A stretch of DNA of 64,000 nucleotides from Liopterus haemorrhoidalis (GCA_963971575.1 OZ020616.1:22958713-23022712); one strand, 5' to 3'; shown: positions 44,040 to 55,610, counted from the first letter of the stretch. The notes: a model not told the origin generated them from the sequence alone. Program-made: numbers and translations.

Positions 44040-44571
44040 GGTAGATTCACTGTGGTTGTTAAGACGTAACGTAACAGAAAGAGTTTTACGTGGTGAACAG
44101 TCCTCAAGAGTAACTCTTGTTGCGGACATTGTAACGCTTGTTGCGGACATTTTGTTGAATACGAAAATAAACAAAATTTTAAGACTAAATAAAGTGTTTA
44201 GTACAGTTTTGTTGAGAAATTGTATGAAGAAAATGGAACCTAAACAAGAAGTGGATGAAGTTTTTATGGAAAATGTGGAAGAAATGCCCAGATATGAATC
44301 TACACCATTAAATAAAAATGAAGCAGTTGTACTGGGAAGTAATCAGATAAATATGTCTGAATTACAAGACTTTGAAAAGCATTTATTAAGAAAGGAAAAT
44401 GATCTGTTACAACGAGAGATAGAACTTTTAAAAAGAGACATAGTTGGACAACAGTAGTCGGTATACAATGGTCCAACGAGATTTTGCAGAACAGCTTTTG
44501 ACACAATTGAACCCGAACAACTCAATAGGATTAACAGCTGATCGATGGATAAAAAGAGTCGAAAGTGTAGC
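44040..44571 (+). pseudogene. Element I gag, N-terminal part
   Basis: MEPKQEVDEVFMENVEEM starts near 44234. A helical, Glu/Lys-rich segment follows (LQDFEKHLLRKENDLLQRE). After a TAG at 44455-44457 another frame gives NSIGLTADRWIKRVESVA, the entry to a capsid domain, cut by element J at 44571. It resumes at 49108. Confidence 0.7.
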
Positions 44572-44632
44572 TGTTATGTCGCGTGGATTAATACAATCAG
44601 TTCACTAGAAATTATTTATTAGCGAATATCGA
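44572..44632 (-). repeat. 3' LTR of element J, truncated
   Basis: TGTTATGTCGCGTGGATTAA to AATAAATGTC matches the 5' LTR, then changes to TTCCCTCTGAAGAC, whose complement contains the purine tract AGAGGGAAG. The first ~85 bp of LTR on the minus strand are missing. Confidence 0.75.
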
Positions 44633-44691
44633 TACATCAATAAATGTCTTCCCTCTGAAGACAGTTGGCTGCCCGTCAGGAACTAGGTTGA

Positions 44692-45239
44692 TTACTGGTT
44701 GGCAGAAGTACTAGTGTAAGACGTGTAAGACTTTTTCTTCGGATCTACAATTAATGTTTTTGTTAGTGAACGGTTTCGGCCGGATCTTCTAACAGCTGTC
44801 TCCGGTAGATGATTGTCATTATCTGGTCCCACTATATTTTGATCAGCTTCCAAAGCAGGAATTTCAGCAACTGGAAGGTCTCCTTCTGTTAATAATTCAA
44901 AATTACTGGTTCTGGGCTTTTGGGCGATATCAAAAGTATCTAAGAGTGTATCTACACTGTTGTCTTCTTCAAAAGAGTTGACGTATCTCTTCCTAATTTG
45001 ATTGGCCTGGAAAATTCTCAGACGACCATTATCTTCCACCTTATAGAGAACGTTTCCAATTCTTTTTTTGATAGTAGCTGGTTGCCAAGACCCATTTCCA
45101 TTTTTAAATCTTCGTATGAAGACATGATCACCAATATCAAATGAACGATCGCGTGCACCATGTCGTACGTTAAAATTTGTTTCCATTGCTTCATTTCTAA
45201 TGGGAACGGACGACTGTTATGTTGCGCGAAGTAAATCAA
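44692..45239 (-). pseudogene. Element J integrase C-terminal region and tail
   Basis: FDIGDHVFIRRFKNGNGSW then GNVLYKVEDNGRLRIFQANQ is an SH3-like barrel with the RKRY-type end of K02A2.6-like integrases. It is followed by an acidic linker and RRSGRNRSLTKTL. The final codons run to 44692. A frameshift near 45190 separates it from the catalytic core. Confidence 0.78.
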
Positions 45240-46276
45240 ACGAAGTTCTTAATTTTCGATTCATAAGGGCTTCCGCAGGGCTTGTATTATTGGGTACATT
45301 TAAATTTGGTGTGATTCTATAATTTAACAGGAAGGTTTGTAAGTTTTCCTGTGTAGTACCTTCCCCTTTTAGTTTTAACAAAGCACGTTTAAAAGTGTCA
45401 ACGAATCTTTCAGCTTGTCCATTTGACTGTGGGTGATAAGGCGCTGTACGAAAGTGATTAATTCCATTTAATTTACAAAAATTGTAAAATTCTGTAGAAG
45501 TAAACTGAGTTCCGTTATCAGAGACTAGGGTATCCGGCATACTTAATCTACAAAAAAAATTCTTTTAATTGTAGTATTGTAGCAGATGTTGTGGTTGTTT
45601 TCATTATGAAAATTTCAGGCCACTTTGAGTATAAGTCTACTGCAATCAAATAGTTTAATCCTTCAAATGGTCCAATATAATCTATATGCACTCTTTTCCA
45701 TGGTTCATCAGATATGGGCCAGGATGAGAATTTAGGTTTCACTGGCATTTTGGCAACAGATGTACATTTTGGACAAAATTTTACTATTTCTTCTATTTGC
45801 TTGTCAAGACCAGGCCAATAAACAAAACTTCGAGCTAATGATTTCATTTTATTTATGCCTGGGTGACTGACATGGAATTGGTTTAAAACATGTTTTTGCA
45901 GGTTTTTGGGAATCACTACTCTTTCTTGGTATAAAACACATCCATTAAGTGCTGAAAGTGATAATTTACGATCAAAAAATTGTTTTAGGTCTGGATCGTT
46001 GCATTTTCTTGGCCAGCCATTTTTCATATAAGTTAGTGCGTTTTGTATAATTGGATCTCTTGTAGATGAATATTCAATGGCTTGAGCTGTTACAGGTAGC
46101 ATACGAACAGAATCAGAATATATGCGCTGAATTTCATTTTCTAATGAAATAGAGGCAATAACAAAGTCCTCCGTTGGTATCGTGTGTTCAGAAATTAAAC
46201 GTGATAAAACATTAGCCTGTCCAAATTGAGAGTTTTGTCTATATTCAATTTCAAAATCATATGGTTGCATAATCAA
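45217..46276 (-). pseudogene. Element J integrase: zinc-binding and catalytic domains
   Basis: HVSHPGINKMKSLARSFVYW and KFCPKCTSV supply the HHCC module. WKRVHIDYIGPFEGLNYLIA has the first catalytic Asp, TLVSDNGTQFTS the second, and PYHPQSNGQAERFVDTFKRAL the Glu. A frameshift lies at a run of A residues near 45547-45555. All three catalytic residues remain in sequence. Confidence 0.85.
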
Positions 46277-47499
46277 GGCTTAGCATTGGAGACGATTAGC
46301 CGTGTAAACAGGGATCTCCTTCTTAGACCCAAATATTGCTAACAATGGTTTGTAGTCAGTGAGCAATTTGAATTTTCTACCATGTATCATACGATGGAAC
46401 TTTTGTACTGCGAAAATCAGAGCTAAAGCTTCTTTTTCTATTTGGCTGTAATTTTTTTGAGCTGCTGTTAAGGTTCGATTTGCATGCGCAATAGCTTTTT
46501 CAGAACCGTCGGGAAATTTATGAGAAATTACTGCCCCAATTCCATAGTTAGATGCATCATAGTTAGATGCATCTCTTTTAGCGGGTCATAATGAGTCAAA
46601 AGTAAATCTGAGCTCAATATATCCTTGCTACGTTCAAAAGCACTTTGGCATGCTGTTGACCAATTCCATTTAGAATTCTTTTTGAATAAACAATCTAATG
46701 GTGCTCGAAGGTCACTCATTTCGGGTACAAACTGACCGTAATGATTTAACATACCTAAAAATGAACGCAGAGTTGATATGTCTTTAGTCACCGGCATATT
46801 TTTGATTGTTTTAATTTTATCTGGATCTGGCCGGCGACCATTTTTATCAATTATGTAGCCCAAATATTTGATTGGAGACATGAAAAATTCACATTTTTTT
46901 AAACGAATAGTCCAAATTCCAAATTCATCTATTCGTCGTAAAACTGCATATATTTGTTCTTTATGCTCTTGTTCGGTAGAACTCACTATTATTATGTCAT
47001 CGAGATACGCAGTTACCCTGGGAAAATCTGCTAGCATCGTGTCCATCAATAACTGAAAAATACCGGGAGCTGATTTTACGCCAAATGCTAGGCGATTATA
47101 AACATATAATCCCCTGTGCGTATTAATTGTTAATAATTTTTTTGATTGTCCATCGACTTCATTCTGAATATAAGCATCTGCAAGATCGATCTTTGAAAAA
47201 TATTGTCCACCATTTAGTGTTGTAAATATATCTTCTGGTAAAGGAAGAGGGTGCGAATGAAGTTCAAGGGCATTGTTTAGCCCTGTTGAATAATCCGCGC
47301 ATATTCTTATAGAATCATTTGGTTTTTTTTTTACAACTACTGGTGCAGCCCAATCAGAATAATTTACTTTGGTGATTACACCTAGCTCTTCTAGTTTGTC
47401 CAACTCTTTATCGACAATTTCCAGTGCAGCATATGGAACAGGGCGTTTGGAACAAATTGTGGGCTTAGAATTTGGTTTTAATTTCAAAGAAGCGACCAT
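46277..47499 (-). pseudogene. Element J reverse transcriptase and RNase H
   Basis: RT: VITKVNYSDWAAPVVVKKK, SIRICADYSTGLNNALE, YFSKIDLADAYIQ, NRLAFGVKSAPGIFQLLMD and VTAYLDDIIIVSST (catalytic YLDD). The connection ends in LGMLNHYGQFVPEMS. RNase H follows in another frame: [28 protein letters not shown] and LLTDYKPL. A duplicated dozen bases near 46547-46565 (ATAGTTAGATGCATC) shifts the frame, and a TAA near 46278 separates it from integrase. Confidence 0.85.
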
Positions 47500-48949
47500 T
47501 TGAGTGCAACGTCCAAGACCTGTTTCTTTAGAAGTATTTGGAAATTGTTGACATAGTTCAGAAAGAAATTTATTTGGATTTTTATGGGCATTAAGTTGAG
47601 TATTTTTTTATGTTTTATTGAATAGACTTTTTCACAAAATGAATTGATAGGGACGTCCCATAACTTAAGTTTATCAATCCAATCTATACCTAATAAATTT
47701 GGTTTCGATTTGTTTATTATGTAACAAATACCATCGGCTTTAATATTATTAAATGAAAAATTACAATGCATTTCTCCAACGAGTGACATCGGTTCGCTCG
47801 ATGCATTTCGTGCTGAATGAGAGGTATTGATATAAGTTGGTCTCCCTATTTCATGCCATAATTTTTTAGAAATTATTGTTATGTCGGATGCCGTATCAAT
47901 TTGTAATTTACACGGAACGTTATTAATATTAATTACCTTTTGAATGAATTTTCTTTTATCGTGAAAATGTATTCGTGACACGGTAAAGGTGCTATTTGAT
48001 GCAGTTGATTTGTTTAGCCGAAATTTCTTTGTATTGTTTCTTTGACAATAACAATATCCTTCTTTGTGACCTATTTTATTACAGTCAGCACATCTGTGAT
48101 CTCTGAAATTACACTCTTTGACAAAGTGCATTGTACCACATTGCCAACAAGGTGAAGAAGGAATAGGTGGCTTTGTTTTGTCATAATTTCGTTTTTTATT
48201 AAAATTGATTTTATTAATAGAAATTTCTTGTTTATTTTGTTCTATAATAGATGCATCGTGTTTTAAGTAAACTAATTTTCGAGCTTCTTCTGCCATTTGT
48301 CTCAAAGTGATATCGCTATGCTTTTCCATTTTAAAAAGAATTTGTTTGCGTATATCATTATCTGTTGAGTCCTGGAAACCACAAACAAAAATAAGACATT
48401 TTAATTGGTCTTCTGTTAACGAATTCAATTTAAATCTTTCGCATTCTCAGTTTACTCTACCAGCAAAAGGGATATAGTCTTCTGAAGACTCTTTTGTCAA
48501 TTTGAAACAATGGTACCTTTGATTAAAAAGTGACGATTGTGCACAAAATAATTCTTTTAGTTGTTGTACTGTTTCATCGAATGATATCTCTATAGGGTGT
48601 TTAGGTAAAATAAAATTAGCATACCTGTCATACACTGTGGTGTGTAATTTTCTAGTGAGTAGTCTTTACACGAGCGCTGTCGTCTAGTTCTTTGCCATCT
48701 ACCCGAAAAACATCTTCGTCTCTTGCAAACCACAAGTCAAATGTCAAGCCTGCATCTGGATCATAAATGAATTCTGCGATACCATTTGCTAGTCTTTCTA
48801 TCTGCTTCGTAGATGCTTCGTTTTCCAATGGGTTCTTGGAATTACCTTTTAAAGTTTCTATGAGACGCAGTTGAGCTTCTTCAAATTGTATTTGTTGCTC
48901 TTTTAAAATTTGCGCTAGTTGTGATGCGTCAAAAGACATCCTCGTCACG
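47484..48949 (-). pseudogene. Element J gag with zinc knuckles and protease
   Basis: Starts MSFDASQLAQILKEQQIQF near 48940, directly beyond the primer region. The capsid is in three frames (breaks near 48650 and 48440). CWQCGTMHFVKEC and CADCNKIGHKEGYC are two zinc knuckles of CCHC/CCHC-like type. LQIDTASDITIISKKLW has Asp-Thr-Ala in place of the usual Asp-Thr/Ser-Gly at the protease active site, a substitution known in some gypsy proteases. NLLGIDWIDKLKL is the C-terminal protease block. Confidence 0.8.
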
Positions 48950-48954
48950 AAATC

Positions 48955-49102
48955 TGTTATGTCGCGTGGATTAATACAATCAGTTCACTAGAAATTATTT
49001 ATTAGCGAATATCGATACATCAATAAATGTCAGAATATCTATTTGTCAACTGTCTAATAATTCTCGTTGCCGTAGCTACGCAACATGATAGGCCTTACAA
49101 TA
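48955..49102 (-). repeat. 5' LTR of element J
   Basis: 148 bp. On the plus strand TGTTATGTCGCG to GGCCTTACAATA. GTAGC follows. On its inner side the minus strand reads GATTTCGTGACGAGGATG, resembling the TTTGGCGACGAGGATG next to the E LTR. Confidence 0.75.
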
Positions 49103-49107
49103 GTAGC

Positions 49108-50239
49108 TAAGGCATATAACTGGATGCCTGCAGAATTATTGACTCAAGTCGTAACAAAATTAAAAGGAGCAGTTAAACAATGGTTAGAGTGTAATTTGGA
49201 AGAAGTTACTACATAGGAATCATTTAAGCGTAAGTTCCTCTACAGTTTTTCGGCAGTTTTGGATCAAGCCGATATACACACTGCTTTATCGAAGAGGAAA
49301 AAATTGAGGAGTGAGTCGTACGAAACCTATGTTTATGCCATGAAATCCATCGGGCAGAGAGGTGAGTTGAACGATTCTGCTCTTATTTAATATATTTTAA
49401 GAGGGTTAAATAATAGTAAAATAACTAAAAATTTAGCGACCCAAGAATTTGTTGATGTTGAGGATTTCTTGCGAAAGGTTAAAATGTATGAAGTAATCGT
49501 AGAGCAAGGAAAAACACAGAAAAATTATACGGATTATAATAAAAATTACACCAAAAATCAAATTGTAATAGAAAACATTAAATGTTTTAGATGTAACAAA
49601 CCAGGATACAAGGCAAGAGACTGTACAATTTCCAAGGGAGGTAACTGTTATAAATGCGGACAAGATGGGCACTACGCTAGAGTGTGCACACAAAGCACGA
49701 GGACTGAAGGAAGAACCGAAACGAAGAAATATGTATGGTCAGTGCAGCGAGTGAATATACAGGATGAGAGGTTAAGGGACGCAAGATATAAGATTGTAGA
49801 AATGGACAATAAGGAACTAATTGGATTTATCGATCTAGGAAGTGATGTCGTTACCCTTAGATGCGATATTGCGGATGATTACGGAATTAAATATTTAGAA
49901 CATACGGCACTATTAAAGGGTTTTGGATCTGGCAAATGTGAAACGCTAGGTCGAAGGACATTATTATTAAAAATTGAACAGATAGAAATTGAAGTAAATG
50001 TTTCTACTGTTCCTAATTTTGAGCAGGGGGAAGCAATGATCATAGGAAAGACTGCAATAGATCAACTAGGCGTTAAACTTGTACTAGAAGAGGACAAGCT
50101 AACGATTGAGAGGAAAAATGCAACAGAAGTTTCTATGGAACCAATACACTTGAAGATAAGTGATGAGAAACAACGTGTAGACGAGCCAATAACAGACCAA
50201 GTACCAAGACAAGAAATAAAGCGTGTTGAAAAACTATAA
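49108..50239 (+). pseudogene. Element I gag end, zinc knuckles and protease
   Basis: Continues from 44571 with KAYNWMPAELLTQVVTKLKG, VKQWLECNLEEV and a stop. An uninterrupted frame then runs 49469-50239. CFRCNKPGYKARDC and CYKCGQDGHYARVC are two CCHC knuckles (first with Tyr in place of His, so altered). ELIGFIDLGSDVVTLR is the protease active-site block with Asp-Leu-Gly instead of Asp-Ser/Thr-Gly. MIIGKTAIDQLGVKL is the second block. The changed active site probably inactivates it. Confidence 0.82.
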
Positions 50240-51512
50240 CCAATAAGGGAGCAAGAAGTACAGTTTGAAGCTGACATCAGCGAGGCAAATAGACAGAATA
50301 CGTTGGATCTGGTAAGAAAATATGGAAATTGCTTTGCTAAAAATTTAAAAGAAGTTGGTTAAACCTCGCTAATAACTATGAAAATAAATGTTTCTGATTC
50401 CAAGCCTGTATGTATTAAGCCCTACAGAACCCCCTATGCTCAAAGTGAAAAAATGATTGTGATAGTCAATGAACTATTGGAAGCTGATCTGATTGAAGAA
50501 AGTAAATCTGAATATGCTAGTCCAGCGATACTTGTGGGGACGACAGATGGTGATAGTCGGTTATGGATCGACTATCGACAACTGAACAAGAAGGTTAAAA
50601 GAATTCAGTATCCTATGCCTAATATGAAAGAAGTATTAAACAGATTAGGAGGCAATAAATATTTTACAAAATTGTATCTTGCATCAGGATGTTACCAAAT
50701 TCCGACTGAGCCGGAATCTAGACACCTTACTGCGTTTGTCACAAATGAAGGTCAGTATGAATTTAAATACATGCCTTTTGGATTAGTTACAGCCTCAGCT
50801 GTATTCGCCTGCATGATGGACAAGCTGGTTAAGAAGTTAAAACCAGGTGCACTATTTCGATGATATTTTAGTGCCTAGTAAGACAGTTGAAGAGGGACTG
50901 GAAAAATTAGAGCGAGTACTGAAAGTTCTAAAAGAAGAAGGAATTACATTGATACTAATTAAATGTAACTTTTGGAAGAAGTCGGTAGAGTATCTTGGTC
51001 CTGAGATTGGAGAAGAAGGAATAAGGCCAGGAAGAGTGAAGACTAATGCAGTTGAAGACTTTGTCCGACCGACAAATGTCCATGAAGTACAACAGTTCTG
51101 TGGCTTGGCGTCATATTTTCGTAAGTTTATACCGCAATATGCTGTTTAAGCAGCCCCATTAACGAAATTAATCAAGAAGGATCAAGAATTTTTATGGACC
51201 GACGAACAAAAACAAGCATTTAAAGCCATTAAGACACTGTTAAGTGAACGACCAGTATTGGCTTTATTTGATGCTACAGCCGAGACAGAAGTGCATACAG
51301 ATGCAAGTAGCCGAGGTCTAGCTAGAATATTACTCCAGAAAATACAAGGTATGTGGAAACCCATTTCTTATTATAGTAGACAAACTACAAACCTGGAAAA
51401 GAAATTCCATAGCTATGAGTTGGAAACTCTAGCTGTTGTTGAGTCAATTGAACGATTTAAAGCATATTTTTTGGGTCGAAAAATAAGAGTCGTGACGAAC
51501 TGTACTCGTTGA
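50240..51512 (+). pseudogene. Element I reverse transcriptase and RNase H start
   Basis: PYRTPYAQSEKMIVIVNELL, YASPAILVGTTDGDSRLWID, YFTKLYLASGCYQIP and YMPFGLVTASAVFACMMD are in one frame. After a one-base shift near 50855, HYFDDILVPSKTVEEG (catalytic FDD), LASYFRKFIPQYAV and a stop (51147). RNase H: AETEVHTDASSRGLARILLQ and HSYELETLAVVESIERF. The YLASGCYQI block replaces the usual LDLxSGY. Confidence 0.85.
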
Positions 51513-52904
51513 AAACAGCCATGGACAAAAAGGATTTAATCCCTAGAATAGGCCGATGTTGGCTAAGGCTACTTGAATATGACATTGAGATAGAATATCG
51601 TCCGAATCGTCAAGTGCAACATGTAGATGCCTTAAGTCGAAACCCTGTAGAACAAGTCAAAGATATGACAGTAGCCGATCTGAATATGTACACTATGCGC
51701 ATTGAAGAAAAGGATTGGTTGACTACAATGCAGTTAAAGGATCCGAAGATTAAACAAATCATTGAAAGTTCAGACAAAAATCCAGTTTGTGAAGAAGAAA
51801 AACAAATGCAAAAAACTACAGATTCAAAGAAGGAAGTTCAAACTCTATCGAATTGAAAATGACAAGAAAAAGTGGGTAATACCAACAAATATTATTTGTA
51901 GGATGATGAAGAGTGCGCACGATGACAGAGGTCATCCGGGAATAGAGAGAACTATTGAATATCTACAAAAGTATTTTTGGATGCCAAAATTGCGGAAAAA
52001 GGTAAAGTCATACATCAAATCTTGCATAAATTGTGCGTACCACAAAGTACCTGTTGGGAAACGGGAAGTTGAATTGCATATTATTCATCGGGTACCAATT
52101 CCGTTTCACACCGTGAATATGGATCACTTGGGACCATTCCCTAAAAGTAAAAAGGGTAATGCACACATTTTAGTATGTGTTGATAATTTTACAAAGTATG
52201 TAATACTGAAGGCGGTAAAAGATACCAAGGTTAAACAGGTGATTCCAGTTTAAGAAGAAATTACATCCATTTTTGGAAACCCGAAACGGATCATCACTGA
52301 TAGAGTAGGTACAGCATTTACAGCTAGTAAATTTGAAGACTTCTGCGAAGAAAACCAGATCGAGCACATCAAGTCGAAAGATTTAATAAAACAGTTACAG
52401 CTGCTGTCAACACTATGTATGAAAAAGATGACGGTTCTGACTAAGATCAGAATCTGCAACATATTCAAGCATAATTGAATTCCATGATAAGCAAGACTAC
52501 GCAGAAGACTCCGAATGAGCTTTTATTTAATTTCAACCCTAGAAGTGTTCTGAAGAATCAAGTTATTCTGATGGTCAAAGACGAAGCTACACAAGAAGAA
52601 ATTGACGTAATTGAAAATAGGAAGATAGCGCTAGAAAACATTAAGAAGAACAGGGATAGAAAAAAGAAGATACGATGGAAAACACAAGAAAGCCAGAAGA
52701 TATCAAGTAGGGGACCTAGTCTTGATTAAAAGAGAATTTGCGGCAACGGGTTTATCGAAGAAGCTAAATCCTGCGTACAAGGGCCCATACATGGTAACTA
52801 AAATATTACCTAATGATCTTTATGTATTGGAAGACATTCCAGGTGCGGCTCGCACACAACGTAGTTTCCATACAGTATTTGCTGCTGAACGGATGAAACC
52901 GTGA
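51513..52904 (+). pseudogene. Element I RNase H end and integrase
   Basis: LLEYDIEIEYRPNRQVQHVD closes RNase H. After a frame change near 51790-51850 integrase shows HDDRGHPGIERTIEYLQKYF and SCINCAYHKV (HHCC), VNMDHLGPFPKSKKGNAHIL (first Asp) and RIITDRVGTAFTASKFEDFC (second Asp), with an intervening stop at 52251. The region of the Glu is rearranged (52370-52470). LNPAYKGPYMVTKILPNDLY is a GPY/F-type C-terminal module and the frame ends at 52904. Confidence 0.82.
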
Positions 52905-53157
52905 TGTTCCTTGCCAGATGAAGAGTTACACGACATCGAGGACGACCCCAATGTCGAGAACGGTTCCAACGAAGAAGACGACTCCAATTGTGAGAACGGT
53001 TCCAACGAAGAAGACGACCCCAACGTCAAGGACGACGTTATTGGTAGAATGGCCGACTGTCAGCAAAAGCCGATCTTCACCCAAAAACCCCAAAAGAAAC
53101 GATTTGACTACGCCCATGCACATACTCATGCAGACACAGGAAATAACACAGGGCAAC
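52905..53157 (+). repeat. Element I acidic tail and truncated 3' LTR
   Basis: 52920-53040 encodes a Glu/Asp/Asn repeat (ENGSNEEDD in about three copies of 36 bp). The 3' LTR begins TGTCAGCAAAAGCCG at 53058 and matches the 5' LTR to about 53140, after which Penelope-like sequence takes over. Confidence 0.75.
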
Positions 53158-53205
53158 GTCTAGAGTACGTTGTCAATATTTAAATATTGACAACGTACTC
53201 TAGAC
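53158..53205. repeat. Perfect 48-bp palindrome
   Basis: GTCTAGAGTACGTTGTCAAT followed by ATTT (53158-53181) is the exact reverse complement of 53182-53205, with no spacer. It lies at the junction between the truncated element-I LTR and Penelope-like hairpin sequence. Confidence 0.97.
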
Positions 53206-53460
53206 TGAGGATGACTGGATTTACCAGTCGAAACGTCTCTTGATATTTTATAAAGAAACTTTTGACGAGTATTCAAGAATTTTTATTTCCTCGTACATTT
53301 TTCGTCAAGAACAACAATCTAACTATATATATATATTTATATATTTCTTGACGAAAATAGTATAAGGAGAAATAAAAGTTCTTATTTACTCGTCAAAATT
53401 TATTAAATAAACTATACTATGAGACGTTTCGACTGGGAAATCTAGTCATCTTCAGTCTAA
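53199..53460. mobile_element. Inverted pair of Penelope-like hairpin segments
   Basis: Plus strand 53203-53240 reads GACTGAGGATGACTGG, a short loop, CCAGTCGAAACGTCTC. The minus strand at 53457-53420 reads the same with small changes (GACTGAAGATGACTAG...CAGTCGAAACGTCTC). Between them, TTTTGACGAGTA and TTCTTGACGAAAAT are also inverted. CTGARGATGA plus a stem plus GTCGAAACG is a signature of Penelope-like retroelement ends, some of which hold hammerhead ribozymes. No coding sequence here. Confidence 0.55.
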
Positions 53461-53915
53461 AGTTAATTAAACAATAAAATAAAAAACTTCAACATTACTA
53501 AAACTAGACCACTGGAAATACGTAGTGGTGTGACATGTTGTATCGGACAGACAAACGTTACTGATTGTAACGATCAGTAACGAATTGTCTCTCTTTTCTT
53601 TCAGGATATGAAACCGAGAGGTAGGTGCCCTATTTATTGTATTTTTGTGTAGCCGTAGACGAAAACAGTTTCGTAGTGTTGTTAGGCGCCGTGTTCACTC
53701 CAAGGGCTGGGGACAGAACAGATAGATAGGTTCTGCTCCAGGTATTCGGATCCAGATATTTGTTAAATATCAAGGGATATTTACTGGCGCTCTGTATAAA
53801 TCTTTACCCCCCTCCCCCTACTGTCCGACGTTGAGCTAGTTCGCGGTTGAGTTTCCTTGGAGCGAACAGTTATAACGTTTCCCTAATTTAGCTACACACA
53901 GGGAATTCGTCATAA
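53461..53915. other. Unassigned sequence
   Basis: Moderately GC-rich compared with its surroundings (for example CTTTACCCCCCTCCCCCTACTG near 53800). No coding frame or terminal repeats recognised. It may be part of the Penelope-like insertion. Confidence 0.3.
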
Positions 53916-54216
53916 TATATATAAGGTTGGTTTAAGACCTAAACCACTACCACCTATAAATATAAATAAATTAAAATGCATAGTAGATACATTTATCACC
54001 AACTACGCATATTAAAATTCAATTATATACCACGCGCTGAACGAAGTTCTTTATGGGCTTCATCTCTTGGAGGTTAATATTATTATTATTATAATATGGT
54101 ACATAATTGTTTATATGTCTTCTATGTATGTAGATATATTTCTATATTTCTGTATTTATATGTATATTGTACTATTATTATTTATGATAATAAACTATTA
54201 TTATTATTATTATTGT
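53916..54216 (+). pseudogene. LINE 3' end with ATT tail
   Basis: A short frame (LRILKFNYIPRAERSSLWAS) ends at TAA near 54081. A 3' untranslated region with (TTA)n follows, then the tail at 54190-54215 just before the repeated TCTTG. Probably the end of LINE-G, although continuity with 40350 cannot be shown. Confidence 0.5.
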
Positions 54217-54305
54217 TCTTGAGATAATTAATGCCACTGATCGAATCTGATTAATATGACGTTTCCACTGAATGTGTGAATCATTTAATCTTGCTAAATA
54301 ATGCC
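54217..54305 (-). pseudogene. Element E integrase C-terminal fragment
   Basis: HYLARLNDSHIQWKRHINQI on the minus strand is the typical late part of K02A2.6-like integrases. It is bounded by LTR-like element A on one side and LINE-G on the other. Confidence 0.75.
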
Positions 54306-54988
54306 TGAGGCGCCCATCCTGGCCTAGGTAGGGTAGGAGTCCAGGACGACACACAAGGGTTGACTTTGAAATGTCAAAAATATAATTGTTAAGAGAATTT
54401 AATTTTATAAAATAAGGTCGGGTTCTTGGTTCAGTTGCGTTGCCAGGAATAAAAAGAGAGAAAAAAATTATCAAAAAAAAAAGTTGAAAAAAATTTAATC
54501 AAAAAAAATATTTGTACAAATAAAATTTAAATAATTATAATTCTTGCGGACTGCAACAATTAATAGAGGTAAGCGCGGCGGTGAATACGGTAAATTATTC
54601 TCTGAATTATATTAAATAACTACTAAAATTATGAATTTAAATAATTTCTCAACAGAAAAAATGTTGAGAAACGGCTAAAGTTTGTTAAATAAGTTTATAA
54701 CAAAAGAATTATGACTTAAAATTAATGTAATAAAAAATTTCTAAGTCCGACAAACGGTTACGAACGGTTTGCTGTTCGTAGCTGCTTGTTCCGACGATAC
54801 CCGACAGAAAATAATCGGAACACAAAATTTATAAAATTGACAATTTTTATGATAAAATTTATATAAATAAACTTACTCTGATAGGCCTTAACTATTCAGG
54901 AATTAATTTAACTGATTTGAATAACACCTGACTATGGAGGGAAATCTCCAGAAAAAAATAATGGTTTAACAAAATTATAAATTTGTTA

Positions 54989-55050
<62 letters not shown>

Positions 55051-55610
55051 TAACAATAAGCATGAATCAGAGGATCCCGATAGAATTCTCACACACAATG
55101 AATTTAAACTTCTAGAACAATATAACCAATAAAACACATGTGCTCTAGGGAAATCTGGAGGGAAAACTCCAGAAAAATAACTTTAACAAATATATAAATT
55201 AATAATTAATATACCCTTATATATATTAATTAACAATTAACACAAATCAGGGGATCCTGATTAAATTTAACTGATTTTAAAATCTTACACAAATATAAAA
55301 ATCCAAAACACGTCTGCTCATCTTGATAGGAAAAATATTAATATGAATTAAGATATGGTTGCATTTTGGTCGCTTGCGCTGATCAAAATGAAATTAGTAA
55401 CTGTCATACCAGCGGCTCTAAGCATGTTTTATTTAAGGAAAACAAAATGTTTGTATTTTAGGAATAAAATATAGCGAAGTTCTAAACATGTTTTTGTATA
55501 AAATGGATATTTATTTAAATTAGATAAAATTGATAACTAAACGGAAATAAAACATAATCCAGGTTATAAAATGAAAAATACAAGGTGGTACGCCCTAAGC
55601 GGGCGCTTCA
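54306..55610 (+). mobile_element. Long LTR-like element A, copy 2, ATGCC duplication
   Basis: TGAGGCGCCC...GCGGGCGCTTCA, 1,305 bp, with ATGCC at 54301-54305 and 55611-55615. It has an uninterrupted TA tract (about 54991-55046). No coding frame. The clean duplication proves it moved as a unit or is a solo LTR. Inserted in the element-E integrase. Confidence 0.85.

Larger units (their letters stand above)
44572..49102 (-). mobile_element. Ty3/gypsy element J (minus strand), GTAGC duplication
   Basis: GTAGC is present at 44567-44571 and 49103-49107. The 5' LTR (48955-49102) is complete at about 148 bp; the 3' LTR (44572-44632) lacks its first part. Gene order on the minus strand is gag with two zinc knuckles, protease, RT, RNase H, integrase, C-terminal extension. 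Removing J rejoins the element-I gag. Several frameshifts make it inactive. Confidence 0.85.
43468..53150 (+). mobile_element. Ty3/gypsy element I (plus strand), split by element J
   Basis: 5' LTR 43468-43701 (TGTCAGCGAAAGCC...AACCTGACA), then AGTTCAGAAGTGGGAT, gag, protease, RT, RNase H, integrase with GPY/F module, and a 3' LTR that starts at 53058 but is cut off near 53150. Coding sequence has several stops and frameshifts. Element J lies in gag in the opposite orientation. Confidence 0.85.
39022..54216 (+). mobile_element. LINE-G, 5' truncated, with ATT tail, TCTTG duplication
   Basis: TCTTG at 39017-39021 is repeated at 54217-54221. The left end opens inside RT and the right end is an ATT-rich tail (54190-54215), as expected of a CR1-like LINE. 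Its 3' part is interrupted between about 40380 and 53915 by two LTR elements and Penelope-like sequence. Confidence 0.72.
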
